Of a stretch of 64,000 bases of DNA, positions 52,205 through 60,596 are shown piece by piece. The first letter of the stretch is position 1, and the number at the start of each line of letters is the position of its first letter. The translations under genes and the position numbers were made by a program. The stretch lies in contig CANJBZ010000004.1 of assembly GCA_947473475.1 (NCBI GenBank), positions 1-64,000 of the forward strand. The letters are read 5' to 3'. The stretch comes from Alphaproteobacteria bacterium (GTDB taxonomy: Bacteria > Pseudomonadota > Alphaproteobacteria > Micropepsales > Micropepsaceae). The notes beneath the pieces are model-generated. The model was not told the origin of the DNA and did no database searches. It worked only from the letters and a program-made list of their open reading frames with translations.

Positions 52205-52438
52205 TTACCCGCGCATCTTAACGATATTTATCGCTTTTTCCTCTGGGCAAGGAGAAAGGTCTGTCAGATGCAGGCTTGAGCCGTCTTGCCCTGACGGAGG
52301 ATTGCGTGGACCGCAAGCGGTCTGGCCCGCAGCAAACGCTTGGCTATGTGCGGCGGAGGAAGGTGAGCCATCGTTGATGCTGACGGTCAGGGCCAACAGC
52401 AACGCAGCTGCGAATATACTCTGGACTGGATGCACCAT
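52205..52438 (-). CDS. candidate small secreted protein
   Basis: 77 residues with a signal-like start (HPVQSIFAAALLLALTVS) after an agaagggg site. The mature part is short, with two cysteines (TACGPRN and SPCPEE), and has no recognised family. It lies directly downstream of a DUF1328 gene, possibly in the same transcript. The rest of the 52063-52456 gap shows nothing else. Confidence 0.4.
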   Translation of the reverse strand: MVHPVQSIFAAALLLALTVSINDGSPSSAAHSQAFAAGQTACGPRNPPSGQDGSSLHLTDLSPCPEEKAINIVKMRG

Positions 52439-52456
52439 ATGCCCCTTCTGAATGTC

Positions 52457-52630
52457 TCAGACGGGCGGCTCGCGCTGGACCAAACTTAAAACGCCGCTTA
52501 CCGCCAACAGCACCAGAAATACGGCCAGCAAAAGCTTGACGATGACTGCTGCCAAGCCGCTCAGGCCGAAGAAGCCGAGATAGGCGGCGACGATGGACAA
52601 GACCAAAAATGTTACAGCCCAGCCGAACAT
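52457..52630 (-). CDS. DUF1328 small membrane protein 1
   Basis: 57 residues with two membrane helices: MFGWAVTFLVLSIVAAYLGF and VIVKLLLAVFLVLLAVSGVL, ending VQREPPV. This is the YtjA/DUF1328 pattern, a family often induced by stress. It is read directly from the bases. An EcfG promoter lies 26 bp upstream. Confidence 0.85.
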   Translation of the reverse strand: MFGWAVTFLVLSIVAAYLGFFGLSGLAAVIVKLLLAVFLVLLAVSGVLSLVQREPPV

Positions 52631-52655
52631 CGACGATCACCGCTCCATAGGAGAA

Positions 52656-52680
52656 AACGCGGGAGCGATGTTTCTGTTCC
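52656..52680 (-). promoter_or_regulatory. EcfG-type promoter
   Basis: On the minus strand GGAAC (52676-52680), 16 bp, CGTT (52656-52659), 26 bp before the DUF1328 gene. Confidence 0.82.
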
Positions 52681-52687
52681 CGGTGTG

Positions 52688-53089
52688 TCAGCGTTCGTGT
52701 TTCCGGCGCGTGATGGCGTCCGCCACGCCCAGGATTCCGGCAAACATCACCGCCAACAGAGGCTTTTCCTCGGCGACTTTTGCGAGAAGCCGCAGTGTAG
52801 TGTCCTCGGCGCTTGGCGATCTTATGTGCTCCGCTGGGATCTGGAAGGGTTTGCGTGTCCGCTGCGGCGGTCCGAACAGCACGATGACGGCAGCCCCTAA
52901 GGGGCCGGCAATAAGAATGGCCGAAGCGATCGCCGCCGCCATCGGCGCGCCGGATTGCGGCAGGAATGCGAGATAAAGCGCATAACCGGCAAATGCCACG
53001 GCGACCCAGATCAGCGCCGACGCGAAGATCAGTACGATAGCTCCCATCGGCGCGTTGGCGCCGAGCCGCTGCCATAGCCCCGTTAGCAT
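52688..53089 (-). CDS. phage-holin-like stress membrane protein
   Basis: 133 residues from ATG 53089. Two long hydrophobic segments (MGAIVLIFASALIWVAVAFA and AAIASAILIAGPLGAAVIVLF) are followed by an amphipathic end (TLRLLAKVAEEKPLLAVMFAGILGVADAI). It resembles the holin-superfamily/DUF1469-type proteins that accompany DUF883 genes. Co-transcribed with DUF883 (5 bp). Confidence 0.72.
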   Translation of the reverse strand: MLTGLWQRLGANAPMGAIVLIFASALIWVAVAFAGYALYLAFLPQSGAPMAAAIASAILIAGPLGAAVIVLFGPPQRTRKPFQIPAEHIRSPSAEDTTLRLLAKVAEEKPLLAVMFAGILGVADAITRRKHER

Positions 53090-53094
53090 ACCTT

Positions 53095-53394
53095 TCAGCG
53101 CAGCAGCAGCGCGCCGATAATCGCGCCCGCACTCATGGAAAGGACGCATGCCGCCAAGGGCTGCGTCCGCACCGCGTGACGCACGCCTTCTATATTGCGT
53201 TCGACGGTCTGGGAGGCGGTATCGGCGGCGCTGCTGATAGCTGTCTGCACCTGATCGGCAGCTACATCGCCGGCATCGCTCATCAAGCCGCGCATATCCT
53301 GCTGCAGCGTGTCGAAGTCTTCACGCAACGAGGCAAGCCGTCCTTGCAGATCGGCGCCATTACGGGTGCTTTTGCGTTTGCCTGCCGTGGGCAT
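53095..53394 (-). CDS. DUF883/ElaB-YqjD-type stress protein
   Basis: 99 residues from ATG 53394. A long amphipathic helix (LQGRLASLREDFDTLQQDMRG, then AADQVQTAISSAADTASQ) and a C-terminal membrane helix (PLAACVLSMSAGAIIGALLL) give the ElaB/YqjD layout, associated with membranes and ribosomes in stress. Its EcfG promoter is at 53431-53456. Confidence 0.83.
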   Translation of the reverse strand: MPTAGKRKSTRNGADLQGRLASLREDFDTLQQDMRGLMSDAGDVAADQVQTAISSAADTASQTVERNIEGVRHAVRTQPLAACVLSMSAGAIIGALLLR

Positions 53395-53430
53395 CGTTCC
53401 CTCCGCTGATAGAGTCAATTGCGCGGAGGG

Positions 53431-53456
53431 AACGTGCGATATGCGGCGACGGTTCC
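53431..53456 (-). promoter_or_regulatory. EcfG-type promoter
   Basis: GGAAC (minus, 53452-53456), 17 bp, CGTT (53431-53434), 37 bp before the DUF883 start and just after phyR. Confidence 0.82.
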
Positions 53457-53458
53457 GT

Positions 53459-54259
53459 TTAAGCCGCCGCGTCGCGGCGCAGCGAATGGAAGAACAACGC
53501 CTGCCCGATGGTGGCCTGGATCGTTTCCGGGAGGAACGGCTTGGTGATCAGATAGGTCGGTTCGGGACGTTCGCCCGTGAGCAGGCGCTCTGGATATGCG
53601 GTTACGAAGATGATCGGTATGTCGAAGCTGCGCAGAATTTCCGTCACCGCATCGATGCCCGACCCGCCTTCGCCCAAATTGATGTCCGCAAGGACAAGGC
53701 CGGGTTGCTGCATGCGTGCTTTGTTCACGGCTTCGTCTTTCGACGCAGCCGTGCCGACAACCTTGTGGCCGAGTTCGGTCACCAGAGTTTCCAAATCCAA
53801 GGCAATGATCGATTCATCCTCAATGATAAGGACGCGTGAAGCGAGCTGCCGTTCGATAGCATGCTGGGCTTCCACGATGGACTGCTCAACGTCTTCCGGC
53901 GACTCGCTCAGAATCTTACCGGCTTCGCTGAGCGAAAACCCTTCGACCGCAGTGAGCAGCAAAGCAGCACGATCCGTCGATGGCAGCGAACGCAGCCGCT
54001 CCTCCGGCGTCAATTGGCGAACATCGGCCGAGACGTCTTGGCCGAGTTGGCTGGCGCTGCTGCTCGCCCAAATAGCGTGGAACAGCTGATACAATGCCAC
54101 GCGCGGCGGCAAGTCGTTGGAAAGGTCGGTTTTCCCGGCCAAAAGGGCGGTCAGCGCCGCGCGCACATAAGCGTCTCCGCTTTGCTGTGAGCCGGTAAGC
54201 GCCCGGGCATAGCGGCGCAGATAAGGCAGGTGAGGAGCTAGTGATTCCGTGATTGTCAT
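53459..54259 (-). CDS. phyR: general stress response regulator PhyR
   Basis: 266 residues from ATG 54259. The N-terminal half is a sigma-factor mimic (SLAPHLPYLRRYARALTGSQ, then LTPEERLRSLPSTDRAALLLT). The C-terminal half is a receiver domain with phospho-acceptor Asp in LVLADINLGEGGSG, the Thr/Lys of IIFVTAYPE and ITKPF. Phosphorylated PhyR sequesters NepR and frees EcfG. It is divergent from nepR-ecfG with back-to-back EcfG promoters. Confidence 0.96.
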   Translation of the reverse strand: MTITESLAPHLPYLRRYARALTGSQQSGDAYVRAALTALLAGKTDLSNDLPPRVALYQLFHAIWASSSASQLGQDVSADVRQLTPEERLRSLPSTDRAALLLTAVEGFSLSEAGKILSESPEDVEQSIVEAQHAIERQLASRVLIIEDESIIALDLETLVTELGHKVVGTAASKDEAVNKARMQQPGLVLADINLGEGGSGIDAVTEILRSFDIPIIFVTAYPERLLTGERPEPTYLITKPFLPETIQATIGQALFFHSLRRDAAA

Positions 54260-54285
54260 GGGGTTTCCCTCGATCGCCACCTTAA

Positions 54286-54310
54286 AACGGATAAGGCCGA
54301 AGAATGTTCC
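54286..54310 (-). promoter_or_regulatory. EcfG-type promoter of phyR
   Basis: GGAAC (minus, 54306-54310), 16 bp, CGTT (54286-54289), 27 bp before the phyR start. Confidence 0.88.
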
Positions 54311-54319
54311 GTCCGTTCG

Positions 54320-54344
54320 GGAACTAGTTTTGAGGTTGCCCGTT
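54320..54344 (+). promoter_or_regulatory. EcfG-type promoter of nepR-ecfG
   Basis: GGAAC (54320-54324), 16 bp, CGTT (54341-54344), about 127 bp before nepR. It is back to back with the phyR promoter. Confidence 0.88.
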
Positions 54345-54470
54345 TCTGGAACTCAAGGAAACCCTTCGCTCAGAAGGGGGCTCTGAAACAACTTGGTTTA
54401 GGGTGCATCGGCTATGGACAGACGCTTTGCTGACGGGCCTGCTGCAGGACGTGAGGGCGGGAATTCACAC

Positions 54471-54650
54471 ATGAAGAGAGAAGAACCTGACAGAGAGGAA
54501 GTGATCGCCGCGCGCGCCAGGCAGCGGGCGATCGGGCGTGAATTGCGGCGGCTGTACGACGAAGTCGTTCAAGAGCCGGTGCCTGACGATTTTCTGGACC
54601 TGCTTAAGAAGATCGATGAGACCAAAGGCAAGAAGGACGGAACGTCGTGA
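54471..54650 (+). CDS. nepR: anti-sigma factor NepR
   Basis: 59 residues. It has the NepR core IGRELRRLYDEVVQEPVPDDFLDLLKKID, two helices that wrap the sigma factor. The N-terminus (MKREEPDREEVIAARARQR) is charged. The TGA stop overlaps the GTG start of ecfG. Confidence 0.93.
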   Translation: MKREEPDREEVIAARARQRAIGRELRRLYDEVVQEPVPDDFLDLLKKIDETKGKKDGTS

Positions 54651-55327
54651 TATCCCACAATTTTGACGAGCCATCCTTGAGTGCGAGCGGGGAAGCTGCG
54701 GCTGTGCCCGGACGCGACGAGGACTTCCGGCGGGATCTGTTGGGCCTGATCCCGTTCCTGCGCGCATTTTCGCGCTCGCTTTGCGGCGACCGGGAATTGG
54801 CGGACGATTTGGCGCAAGAGGCGCTGGCAAAGGCGTGGCAGTCCCGCGAATCATTCCGCGCGGGCTCTAACTTGAAGGCCTGGCTGTTCACCATCTTGCG
54901 CAATCAGTTTTATTCGGATCGCCGCCGCGCATGGCGGCAAGCGCCATGGGATGAGAGCGCCGCCGAGCGGGTGCCGGTTGCCCGAGGCGAACAGACATGG
55001 GCCATGCATCTTTCCGACACGGCGCGAGCCCTCAGAGGCCTTCCCGCCGAACAGCGCGAGGCGCTCATTCTGGTTGGCGCCGGCGGCTTTTCTTACGAGG
55101 ACGCCGCGCGAATCAGCAATTGCGCCGTCGGCACGGTGAAGAGCCGCGTGGCACGCGCCCGCAAGGCGCTGTCCGCCGCATTGGAAGGAACTGGACCGCT
55201 TTCGGCTGAGCCCCGTCCGGCAGGGGGAAATGCTACCAATGAAATCATGGCGCAGCTTAATCGATTGGCTCCGCAAGGATTCAGCGAAGCCGGGTCCGGA
55301 CCCGTTGAAGGCAAAGATTCCGCTTGA
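54647..55327 (+). CDS. ecfG: ECF sigma factor EcfG
   Basis: 226 residues from GTG 54647. Region 2 has LADDLAQEALAKAWQSRESF and the promoter-melting FTILRNQFYSDRRR. Region 4 has LPAEQREALILVGAGGFSYEDAARISNCAVGTVKSRVARARKAL. It directs transcription from GGAAC-N16/17-CGTT promoters. The last 30 residues overlap the following kinase gene and look non-conserved. Confidence 0.95.
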   Translation: MISHNFDEPSLSASGEAAAVPGRDEDFRRDLLGLIPFLRAFSRSLCGDRELADDLAQEALAKAWQSRESFRAGSNLKAWLFTILRNQFYSDRRRAWRQAPWDESAAERVPVARGEQTWAMHLSDTARALRGLPAEQREALILVGAGGFSYEDAARISNCAVGTVKSRVARARKALSAALEGTGPLSAEPRPAGGNATNEIMAQLNRLAPQGFSEAGSGPVEGKDSA

Positions 55328-57065
55328 GGCAGGGGGGCGGCCTCTTCGCCTTCGGCTTTTATTCTGGATCATCATTTGGTTGCTGCCGGCGGCGTTGGTC
55401 AGCCTTGTGCAGGGTTTCGACCGTGTACAACGCGACGTCGCCGATGTGCGCGAGCGCCTGATCCAAACAGCGGAAGCGGCGGCCTCCGATGAGGCCACGC
55501 TGCTCACTTCGGGAAGCCAGATGCTGAGAGCGTTGGCGAACCAGCCTGACGTTCGCAGCGGCACAGCAGCTTGCGTTCCAGCCCTCCAGAATGCGCTCAA
55601 GGGGCTGACTTACATCACAAATATCTTGCGTTTCGATGCGGCCGGGCAGGCGCTGTGTCTGGCCAGGCACGCACCCGAGACCCCGACCGATGCCTCAAAG
55701 CGCATATGGTGGCCGGAAGCACAAAAGCGCACGGATTTCTTCATTACACCGCTGGCCTACAGCAATGTTTCACGCACCAATGTTATCGGCGGCGTCCTGC
55801 CGCTGCAGACTGCAACGGGACAATTCGACGGCGTAATTGCGCTGGCGCTCGATGTGTCCTGGCTGGACGTGCCATTGCACACGCGTCGTATCCCCGCGGG
55901 CGCCGTGCTGGCCGTTTTCGACCCTGCCGGAAAAATGATCGTGGCAAACGATTTCCCGATCGCGGCGAAAGTCTTCGCCAACCGTCCGGCCGGCGTGCAA
56001 CGCGATGCATTGCTTTCCGCCTCGATCGACGGCCGGAGCTGGAGTTACGTTTTCGTCCCGCTGCTGAACAATCCGAGCTCGATCGGATTTGCGATGCGCA
56101 ACCGCACACTTTTTGCTTCCACCTATCTTCATGTCGCGACCGATTTGCTGCTTCCTGTGCTGATGCTGGGGCTTGCTTCCGCGGCGATCTGGATCGCGAC
56201 CGACCGGCAAGTCACGCGCTGGATTGTATATCTGCGCCGTATCGCGACGGCTTACGCCCACGGACATTACGCCATACGCCCCGTTGCGCTGGAACAAGCG
56301 CCCGCCGAATTCCGCATGTTGGGAGAAACCCTTTCCACGATGGCGGCAGCCGTGCAGGACCGCGACCGGCGTCTGCGCGAGGCGCTGGCCCAGAAGACCC
56401 TGCTGATCAAAGAGACCCATCACCGCGTAAAGAACAATCTTCAGATCGTCATGAGTTTGCTGTCGCTGCAGGCCGGGCAGTTGCGCGACCCGCAAGCGCA
56501 AAGTGCTCTCCGGCAGGCGCAGAACCGCGTGAATGCGCTCGCGCTGGTCCATCGAATTCTGCACGAAATTGAAGATTTTGGCGCGGTCGATCTCAAGCGC
56601 CTGCTCGAAGATCTGGCCCACCAGCTTCATGAAGGAGCCGGCGCCGGCCGGCGCGATCTCGAGTTGCAACTCGACATTGCCGCGCGGCACGCACCGAGCG
56701 ATCTGGCCGTTCCGCTGACGCTTTTCACCGCCGAGGCGCTGACCAACGCCTTCAAGCACGCCTACCCGTCCGCCGCACGCGGGGGTTTTATCCGCGTAAG
56801 CCTGCTTCCGATCGAGGACGGAAAGTTGCGGCTGGCCATCGAGGACGATGGCGTTGGCGTTCCCGATGCCCCGCGCGGCAACGGCATTGGCTCTCGTCTT
56901 ATTAAGGCATTCGCGCAGCAGGTAGGCGGCGCCGCAACGGTGAGCGGACGCGACACCGGCGGGACGATTGTGGAATTGGTCTTTGCGGATCCGCTATGCG
57001 ATCCGGATGGGATGAATTTCGACGAAGTGGAAAAAAATGAGGAGCGGCAGAGCGCTCTTCTTTGA
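55239..57065 (+). CDS. HisKA_2-family membrane histidine kinase of the stress locus
   Basis: 608 residues from ATG 55239 (55230 also possible). It overlaps ecfG by about 90 bp. Membrane helices at 35-55 and about 290-310 bracket a Cache-like periplasmic domain (VLPLQTATGQFDGVIALALDVSW). HAMP-like sequence leads to the HisKA_2 box LLIKETHHRVKNNLQIVMSLLSLQA with its phospho-His. The ATPase has FTAEALTNAFKHAYP and IEDDGVGVPD. This is the PhyK class that phosphorylates PhyR. Confidence 0.92.
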   Translation: MKSWRSLIDWLRKDSAKPGPDPLKAKIPLEAGGRPLRLRLLFWIIIWLLPAALVSLVQGFDRVQRDVADVRERLIQTAEAAASDEATLLTSGSQMLRALANQPDVRSGTAACVPALQNALKGLTYITNILRFDAAGQALCLARHAPETPTDASKRIWWPEAQKRTDFFITPLAYSNVSRTNVIGGVLPLQTATGQFDGVIALALDVSWLDVPLHTRRIPAGAVLAVFDPAGKMIVANDFPIAAKVFANRPAGVQRDALLSASIDGRSWSYVFVPLLNNPSSIGFAMRNRTLFASTYLHVATDLLLPVLMLGLASAAIWIATDRQVTRWIVYLRRIATAYAHGHYAIRPVALEQAPAEFRMLGETLSTMAAAVQDRDRRLREALAQKTLLIKETHHRVKNNLQIVMSLLSLQAGQLRDPQAQSALRQAQNRVNALALVHRILHEIEDFGAVDLKRLLEDLAHQLHEGAGAGRRDLELQLDIAARHAPSDLAVPLTLFTAEALTNAFKHAYPSAARGGFIRVSLLPIEDGKLRLAIEDDGVGVPDAPRGNGIGSRLIKAFAQQVGGAATVSGRDTGGTIVELVFADPLCDPDGMNFDEVEKNEERQSALL

Positions 57066-57105
57066 GTGCTCCCCATCGCTGCCGATGCCGGCGGAGGCGG
57101 TAGGA

Positions 57106-57282
57106 TTACAGCGCCGGCGGGCGGCCACGCGCCATCGCCACCAAGAGACTGACGATAAATAGCGCAAGAAACACAACGAACAAAATTTGCGCCACACTGC
57201 TTGCGGCCGCGGCCACGCCGCCGAACCCGAAAACGGCCGCGATGATCGCGATCACCAGAAAAGTCAGAGCCCAACCCAGCAT
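57106..57282 (-). CDS. DUF1328 small membrane protein 2
   Basis: 58 residues with two helices ([20 protein letters not shown] and [18 protein letters not shown]), paralogous to the protein at 52457. It starts 3 bp after the DAGK-like gene ends and has its own EcfG promoter inside that gene. Confidence 0.85.
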   Translation of the reverse strand: MLGWALTFLVIAIIAAVFGFGGVAAAASSVAQILFVVFLALFIVSLLVAMARGRPPAL

Positions 57283-57284
57283 GA

Positions 57285-58316
57285 TTACACCTGCTTGCGG
57301 CTTGCCGTTTCACCGTTGTCACGGCTTTCCGGGATGGCAACGGAAGAGTGCCCGCGAAAGTTCCATGAGCGCCCCGTATCGCCCACCTGTCCGTAGGGAA
57401 GGCGGGCAGCTCTTTTCGCGTTGCCCCTGGCGATTTGGAGGCCGGGCGCAAACATGCAGGTTTCAAGCCCGCCTGCGATGAGTTGAACGCCGGTGCCGCC
57501 GCGTAGCCGCAAAGGCTCTCCATCGAGCAATATCCAGGCGCCGTACTGCGTGTGCAGATCGACCTCACTGCAGACGAAATGCTCCTCACGCCCGCCTTGC
57601 CATTCGCCGCCGGTACATCCGCGCGCAACGCCGAGAAGATAGCCAAGTGGCCCATAGTTGAAGGCAGTGGCGCTAAGCACAGGAAAATGCGAATCGGATA
57701 CACTCCCGGTTTGCACGTTCCCGCTCGCACGAAGAACCAAGGCCGATGCGCGCCTTGATTGATCACCTTGTGGGGTAAATTCGACACCCCGCCGCAGGAG
57801 ACAGTAGCCAGCATCGACGGCCCGGCGGACGGCGTGCCAGCCCTCGGAGAAGCCCTCGGAATCGGAGATGTCACGCCGAAGTTCCGGCACAAACGGTAAA
57901 AGGCCGCACCGCGCATCGTTTAGAAAAACGTGGGCGCCCGCGAGGCCGACCGTCAAACGCACCCGCTTGATCTCACTTCGTGCCAGCGCGGCAATCGCCT
58001 CGTCCAGGTTCAGAGAACCCCAGAGCCCAGCAGCCCAATCAGACGCATTCAGTCCCGGCAGAAAAATGACCGGCGCCTTCTGTTCATATGCGAGTTGGCC
58101 GGCGCGGCGCGCAGAACGCGCGCAGCCTGCAACGACGAGGACGTCGGGCTTTTCCGCCAAAGCCGAGGCATAGGCGACATCGAATAGCCTAGGCGCAGCC
58201 AGCCGGATCGAGTCCAACCGTGTGCCGAGACGCTCCAGCAGAAGCAGTTGCGTGCTCACCGCCTGCTTCAGGGTTTCGGGGCCGTGTCCTACATCGATGA
58301 CGGCTGCGAATTTCAT
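57285..58316 (-). CDS. diacylglycerol-kinase-fold protein lacking the catalytic GGDGT
   Basis: 343 residues. The layout of DAGK/YegS lipid kinases is recognisable: PDVLVVAG (residues 57-64), [39 protein letters not shown], and [16 protein letters not shown]. At the position of the nucleotide-binding GGDGT, the protein has GCARS (64-68). It should be inactive as a kinase or act on a different principle. The C-terminal domain ([25 protein letters not shown]) retains the substrate lobe. An EcfG promoter precedes it. Confidence 0.75.
   Translation of the reverse strand: MKFAAVIDVGHGPETLKQAVSTQLLLLERLGTRLDSIRLAAPRLFDVAYASALAEKPDVLVVAGCARSARRAGQLAYEQKAPVIFLPGLNASDWAAGLWGSLNLDEAIAALARSEIKRVRLTVGLAGAHVFLNDARCGLLPFVPELRRDISDSEGFSEGWHAVRRAVDAGYCLLRRGVEFTPQGDQSRRASALVLRASGNVQTGSVSDSHFPVLSATAFNYGPLGYLLGVARGCTGGEWQGGREEHFVCSEVDLHTQYGAWILLDGEPLRLRGGTGVQLIAGGLETCMFAPGLQIARGNAKRAARLPYGQVGDTGRSWNFRGHSSVAIPESRDNGETASRKQV
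57339..57364 (-). promoter_or_regulatory. EcfG-type promoter inside the DAGK-like gene
   Basis: GGAAC (minus, 57360-57364), 17 bp, CGTT (57339-57342), 57 bp before the DUF1328 protein 2 start. Confidence 0.75.
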
Positions 58317-58369
58317 AAAACGCGCTGTCTACGCCCAACCGGCGCAGACTTCCCAAGGTTCCAAGAGAG

Positions 58370-58395
58370 AACGTCGCATCGGGAACACAAGTTCC
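58370..58395 (-). promoter_or_regulatory. EcfG-type promoter of the DAGK-like gene
   Basis: GGAAC (minus, 58391-58395), 17 bp, CGTT (58370-58373), 54 bp before the start. Confidence 0.82.
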
Positions 58396-58560
58396 TAAAC
58401 TGTTGCTGGACAGCACCTTTTCGGCCGGACAGCGCGCATCCAGAAACACTGCGGAAATCCGAACCGCAGCCGCATTTTGCCGGGCAAGCGGAGCCTTTGC
58501 GTCACACACAATTGTACAGCTCGCGTGCCACGATCAGGCTCACGCCTCATCTTCGCGTGT

Positions 58561-58831
58561 TCAGAGCTTCAGGCGAACGGTCACGCCATAGGTACGCGGG
58601 TCGCCGAGAAGACCAACCACAGCGCCGGAATTGCCGGTCTGTGCTTGCAGGTACTGGAAGTAGTGCGTGTCGATGTCGAAGACGTTCTTTGCCCAGACGA
58701 CGCACTCCCAATTGCCCGAGGTAAATAAGACCCGCGCGCAGATTGATGAGCGTGTAGCTTTCAATTTTCAGATATTTGGAGTCGGACGCATCCAAATAAG
58801 CCGTCGAGCGATAACTCGCGTCGGTGCCGGC
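58561..58831 (-). pseudogene. C-terminal relic of a TonB-dependent receptor
   Basis: Two frames together spell the last 90 residues of a receptor barrel: TDASYRSTAYLDASDSKYLK, IESYTLINLRAGL, then after a frameshift near 58720 SGNWECVVWAKNVFDIDTHY and GDPRTYGVTVRLKL with a stop at 58561. A stop lies just upstream at 58832. The plug and most of the barrel are missing. Confidence 0.8.
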
Positions 58832-59019
58832 TTATGTATGCCCGAAAACCCTCATGTCCTGCTCCGGACCCGCTCGCGGAGGTGCCGTCGCAAGCCCCTC
58901 CACCTCTACTGCATCCCTAGACATTCTGATAAAATGCTTAATTCGCGACGGCGCGCTTTTGGGCGGAAACACTGATAAAAGAGGGAAGAAACCGGGGGTA
59001 CCCCGGCTGGGGAGGGATT

Positions 59020-59799
59020 ATGAAAAGCAAAGTTCTTGGAGCGGCCGTCGCGGCTCTGCTCGTGGTGTCGCAGATTTCAATGGCGGACGCCGCTGAGCTG
59101 AAAGTCTTCGTCGGCGGCGCGATGACCGAGACGGTCAAGAAAATCGGCGCCGATTTCGCCAAGGCCAGCGGCAATACGCTGACCTATGTCTCTGACACCA
59201 CGGGCGCTCTGCAGAAACGGCTGCAAAGCGGCGAGAAAGCGGACGTGCTGGTGGTGACAGCCGCGGGTCTGGACTCGCTGGAGAAGGAAAACCGCGTCGC
59301 CGCCGGCACGCGCACCACATTGGTGCGCGCATTGATCGGCGTGGCGATGCAGCCGGGCGGCACGGCGCCCGATCTCTCCTCGCAGGACAGCTTCAAGCAA
59401 TCGCTGCTGAAGGCGCGCACGGTCTCTTACGTTAATCCGGCCGCGGGCGGCACGTCAGGCACCTATTTCGAAGGCCTGATGAAGAAGATGGGCATTTACG
59501 ACCAGATGAAAAGCAAGATCGTCTATCGCAACCAGGGTTCGGAAGTCGCCGACGCGGTGGCCAAACACGATGCCGAACTGGGCATCAGCTTCATCGCGGA
59601 ATTGGCCCCGAACAAAGGCGTGAAGGTGGCCGGTCCCTTGCCGGACGCGATCCAAGCCCCGACGGATTATGTCGCGGGCGTCGCTGCGGGCAGCGCCAAT
59701 GCAGCGGCTGCGCGCGCCTTTATCAATGCGATGACAAGTCCATCTGGCGGTGCAGTGTTTAAGGCCGCCGGCCTCACCGTTTTACCCGCGAGCCATTGA
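59020..59799 (+). CDS. ModA-like periplasmic binding protein 1
   Basis: 259 residues. A signal peptide (ALLVVSQISMADA) precedes a type II binding fold of the molybdate-binding ModA family: AELKVFVGGAMTETVKKIGADFAK, SDTTGALQKRLQSGEKADVLVV, GTSGTYFEGLMKKMGI, and ELGISFIAELAPNKGV. The ggaggg site precedes ATG 59020. The upstream sequence has a GGGGTACCCC palindrome near 58998. It is the first of three tandem paralogues without modB or modC; the ligand is unknown. Confidence 0.86.
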   Translation: MKSKVLGAAVAALLVVSQISMADAAELKVFVGGAMTETVKKIGADFAKASGNTLTYVSDTTGALQKRLQSGEKADVLVVTAAGLDSLEKENRVAAGTRTTLVRALIGVAMQPGGTAPDLSSQDSFKQSLLKARTVSYVNPAAGGTSGTYFEGLMKKMGIYDQMKSKIVYRNQGSEVADAVAKHDAELGISFIAELAPNKGVKVAGPLPDAIQAPTDYVAGVAAGSANAAAARAFINAMTSPSGGAVFKAAGLTVLPASH

Positions 59800-59807
59800 G
59801 GGTCATC

Positions 59808-60572
59808 ATGCGCAAAGGCGTTTTTCTTTCGTTGGTTCTCGCCACAGCTTTCGCGATCTCTCCCGCGGCTGCTGTGGAACTCACCATATTCGCTACCGGC
59901 TCAATGGCCGATCCTCTCAAAGAGTTGGGCGAAGACTTCACGCACCAGACCGGTCACACGCTGAAATTCTCGCTCGGCACGACGGGCGGCGTGATGAACA
60001 AGCTGAAGGCGGGCGAAAAAGGCGATGTCATCGTCATCTCCGACGAAGCCGCGGACACCCTGGAGAAGCAGGGCACATTCGCGCCCGGCACGCGCAAGGA
60101 CGTCGCCAGTTCGCTGTTCGGCGTCGTGGTGAAACGGAATGCGCCGGCGCCCGATGTCTCCACGCCCGATGCGCTGAAGAAGGCGGTGCAATCCGCGCGG
60201 CATATTTCTTATCCCGACCCCGTCGCGGCGGCAGCATCGGGCGGTTATGTGGAATCGGTACTGAAGAATTTCGGCATCCTCGATGACAGCCGCAAAAAAG
60301 CGTCGCTGAAACCGATGGGCTATCTGGTCGGTGAAGCGGTGGAGAAAGGGGAAGCCGATCTCGGCCTTTCCTTCATGAGCGAATTCGTCGCCGACAAGGA
60401 TCTCAAGGTCGTGCCCTTCCCGGCCGCACTTCAAAAGCCGCAGCTTTATGTGGCGGGCGTCTTTGCGGGCGCACCGAATGCCGAGGCGGCGCGCGCCTTC
60501 ATTGCATTTGTGACCAAGCCGGAAAATCGCGCGAAATTGAAAGCCGCCGGCGTCGAACCGGCGGTCCATTAA
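59808..60572 (+). CDS. ModA-like periplasmic binding protein 2
   Basis: 254 residues from ATG 59808, with GAGGG before it (a TTG at 59796 that overlaps the previous stop is an alternative). The signal peptide ends FAISPAAA. The core is VELTIFATGSMADPLKELGEDF, LGTTGGVMNKLKAGEKGDVIVIS, and LGLSFMSEFVADKDLKVVPFP. It diverges most from copies 1 and 3 in the ligand-side loop (ASGGYVESVLKNFG instead of GTS-x-YFEGL). Confidence 0.86.
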   Translation: MRKGVFLSLVLATAFAISPAAAVELTIFATGSMADPLKELGEDFTHQTGHTLKFSLGTTGGVMNKLKAGEKGDVIVISDEAADTLEKQGTFAPGTRKDVASSLFGVVVKRNAPAPDVSTPDALKKAVQSARHISYPDPVAAAASGGYVESVLKNFGILDDSRKKASLKPMGYLVGEAVEKGEADLGLSFMSEFVADKDLKVVPFPAALQKPQLYVAGVFAGAPNAEAARAFIAFVTKPENRAKLKAAGVEPAVH

Positions 60573-60596
60573 GCCGATTCGAAAAGGAAGAACGTC

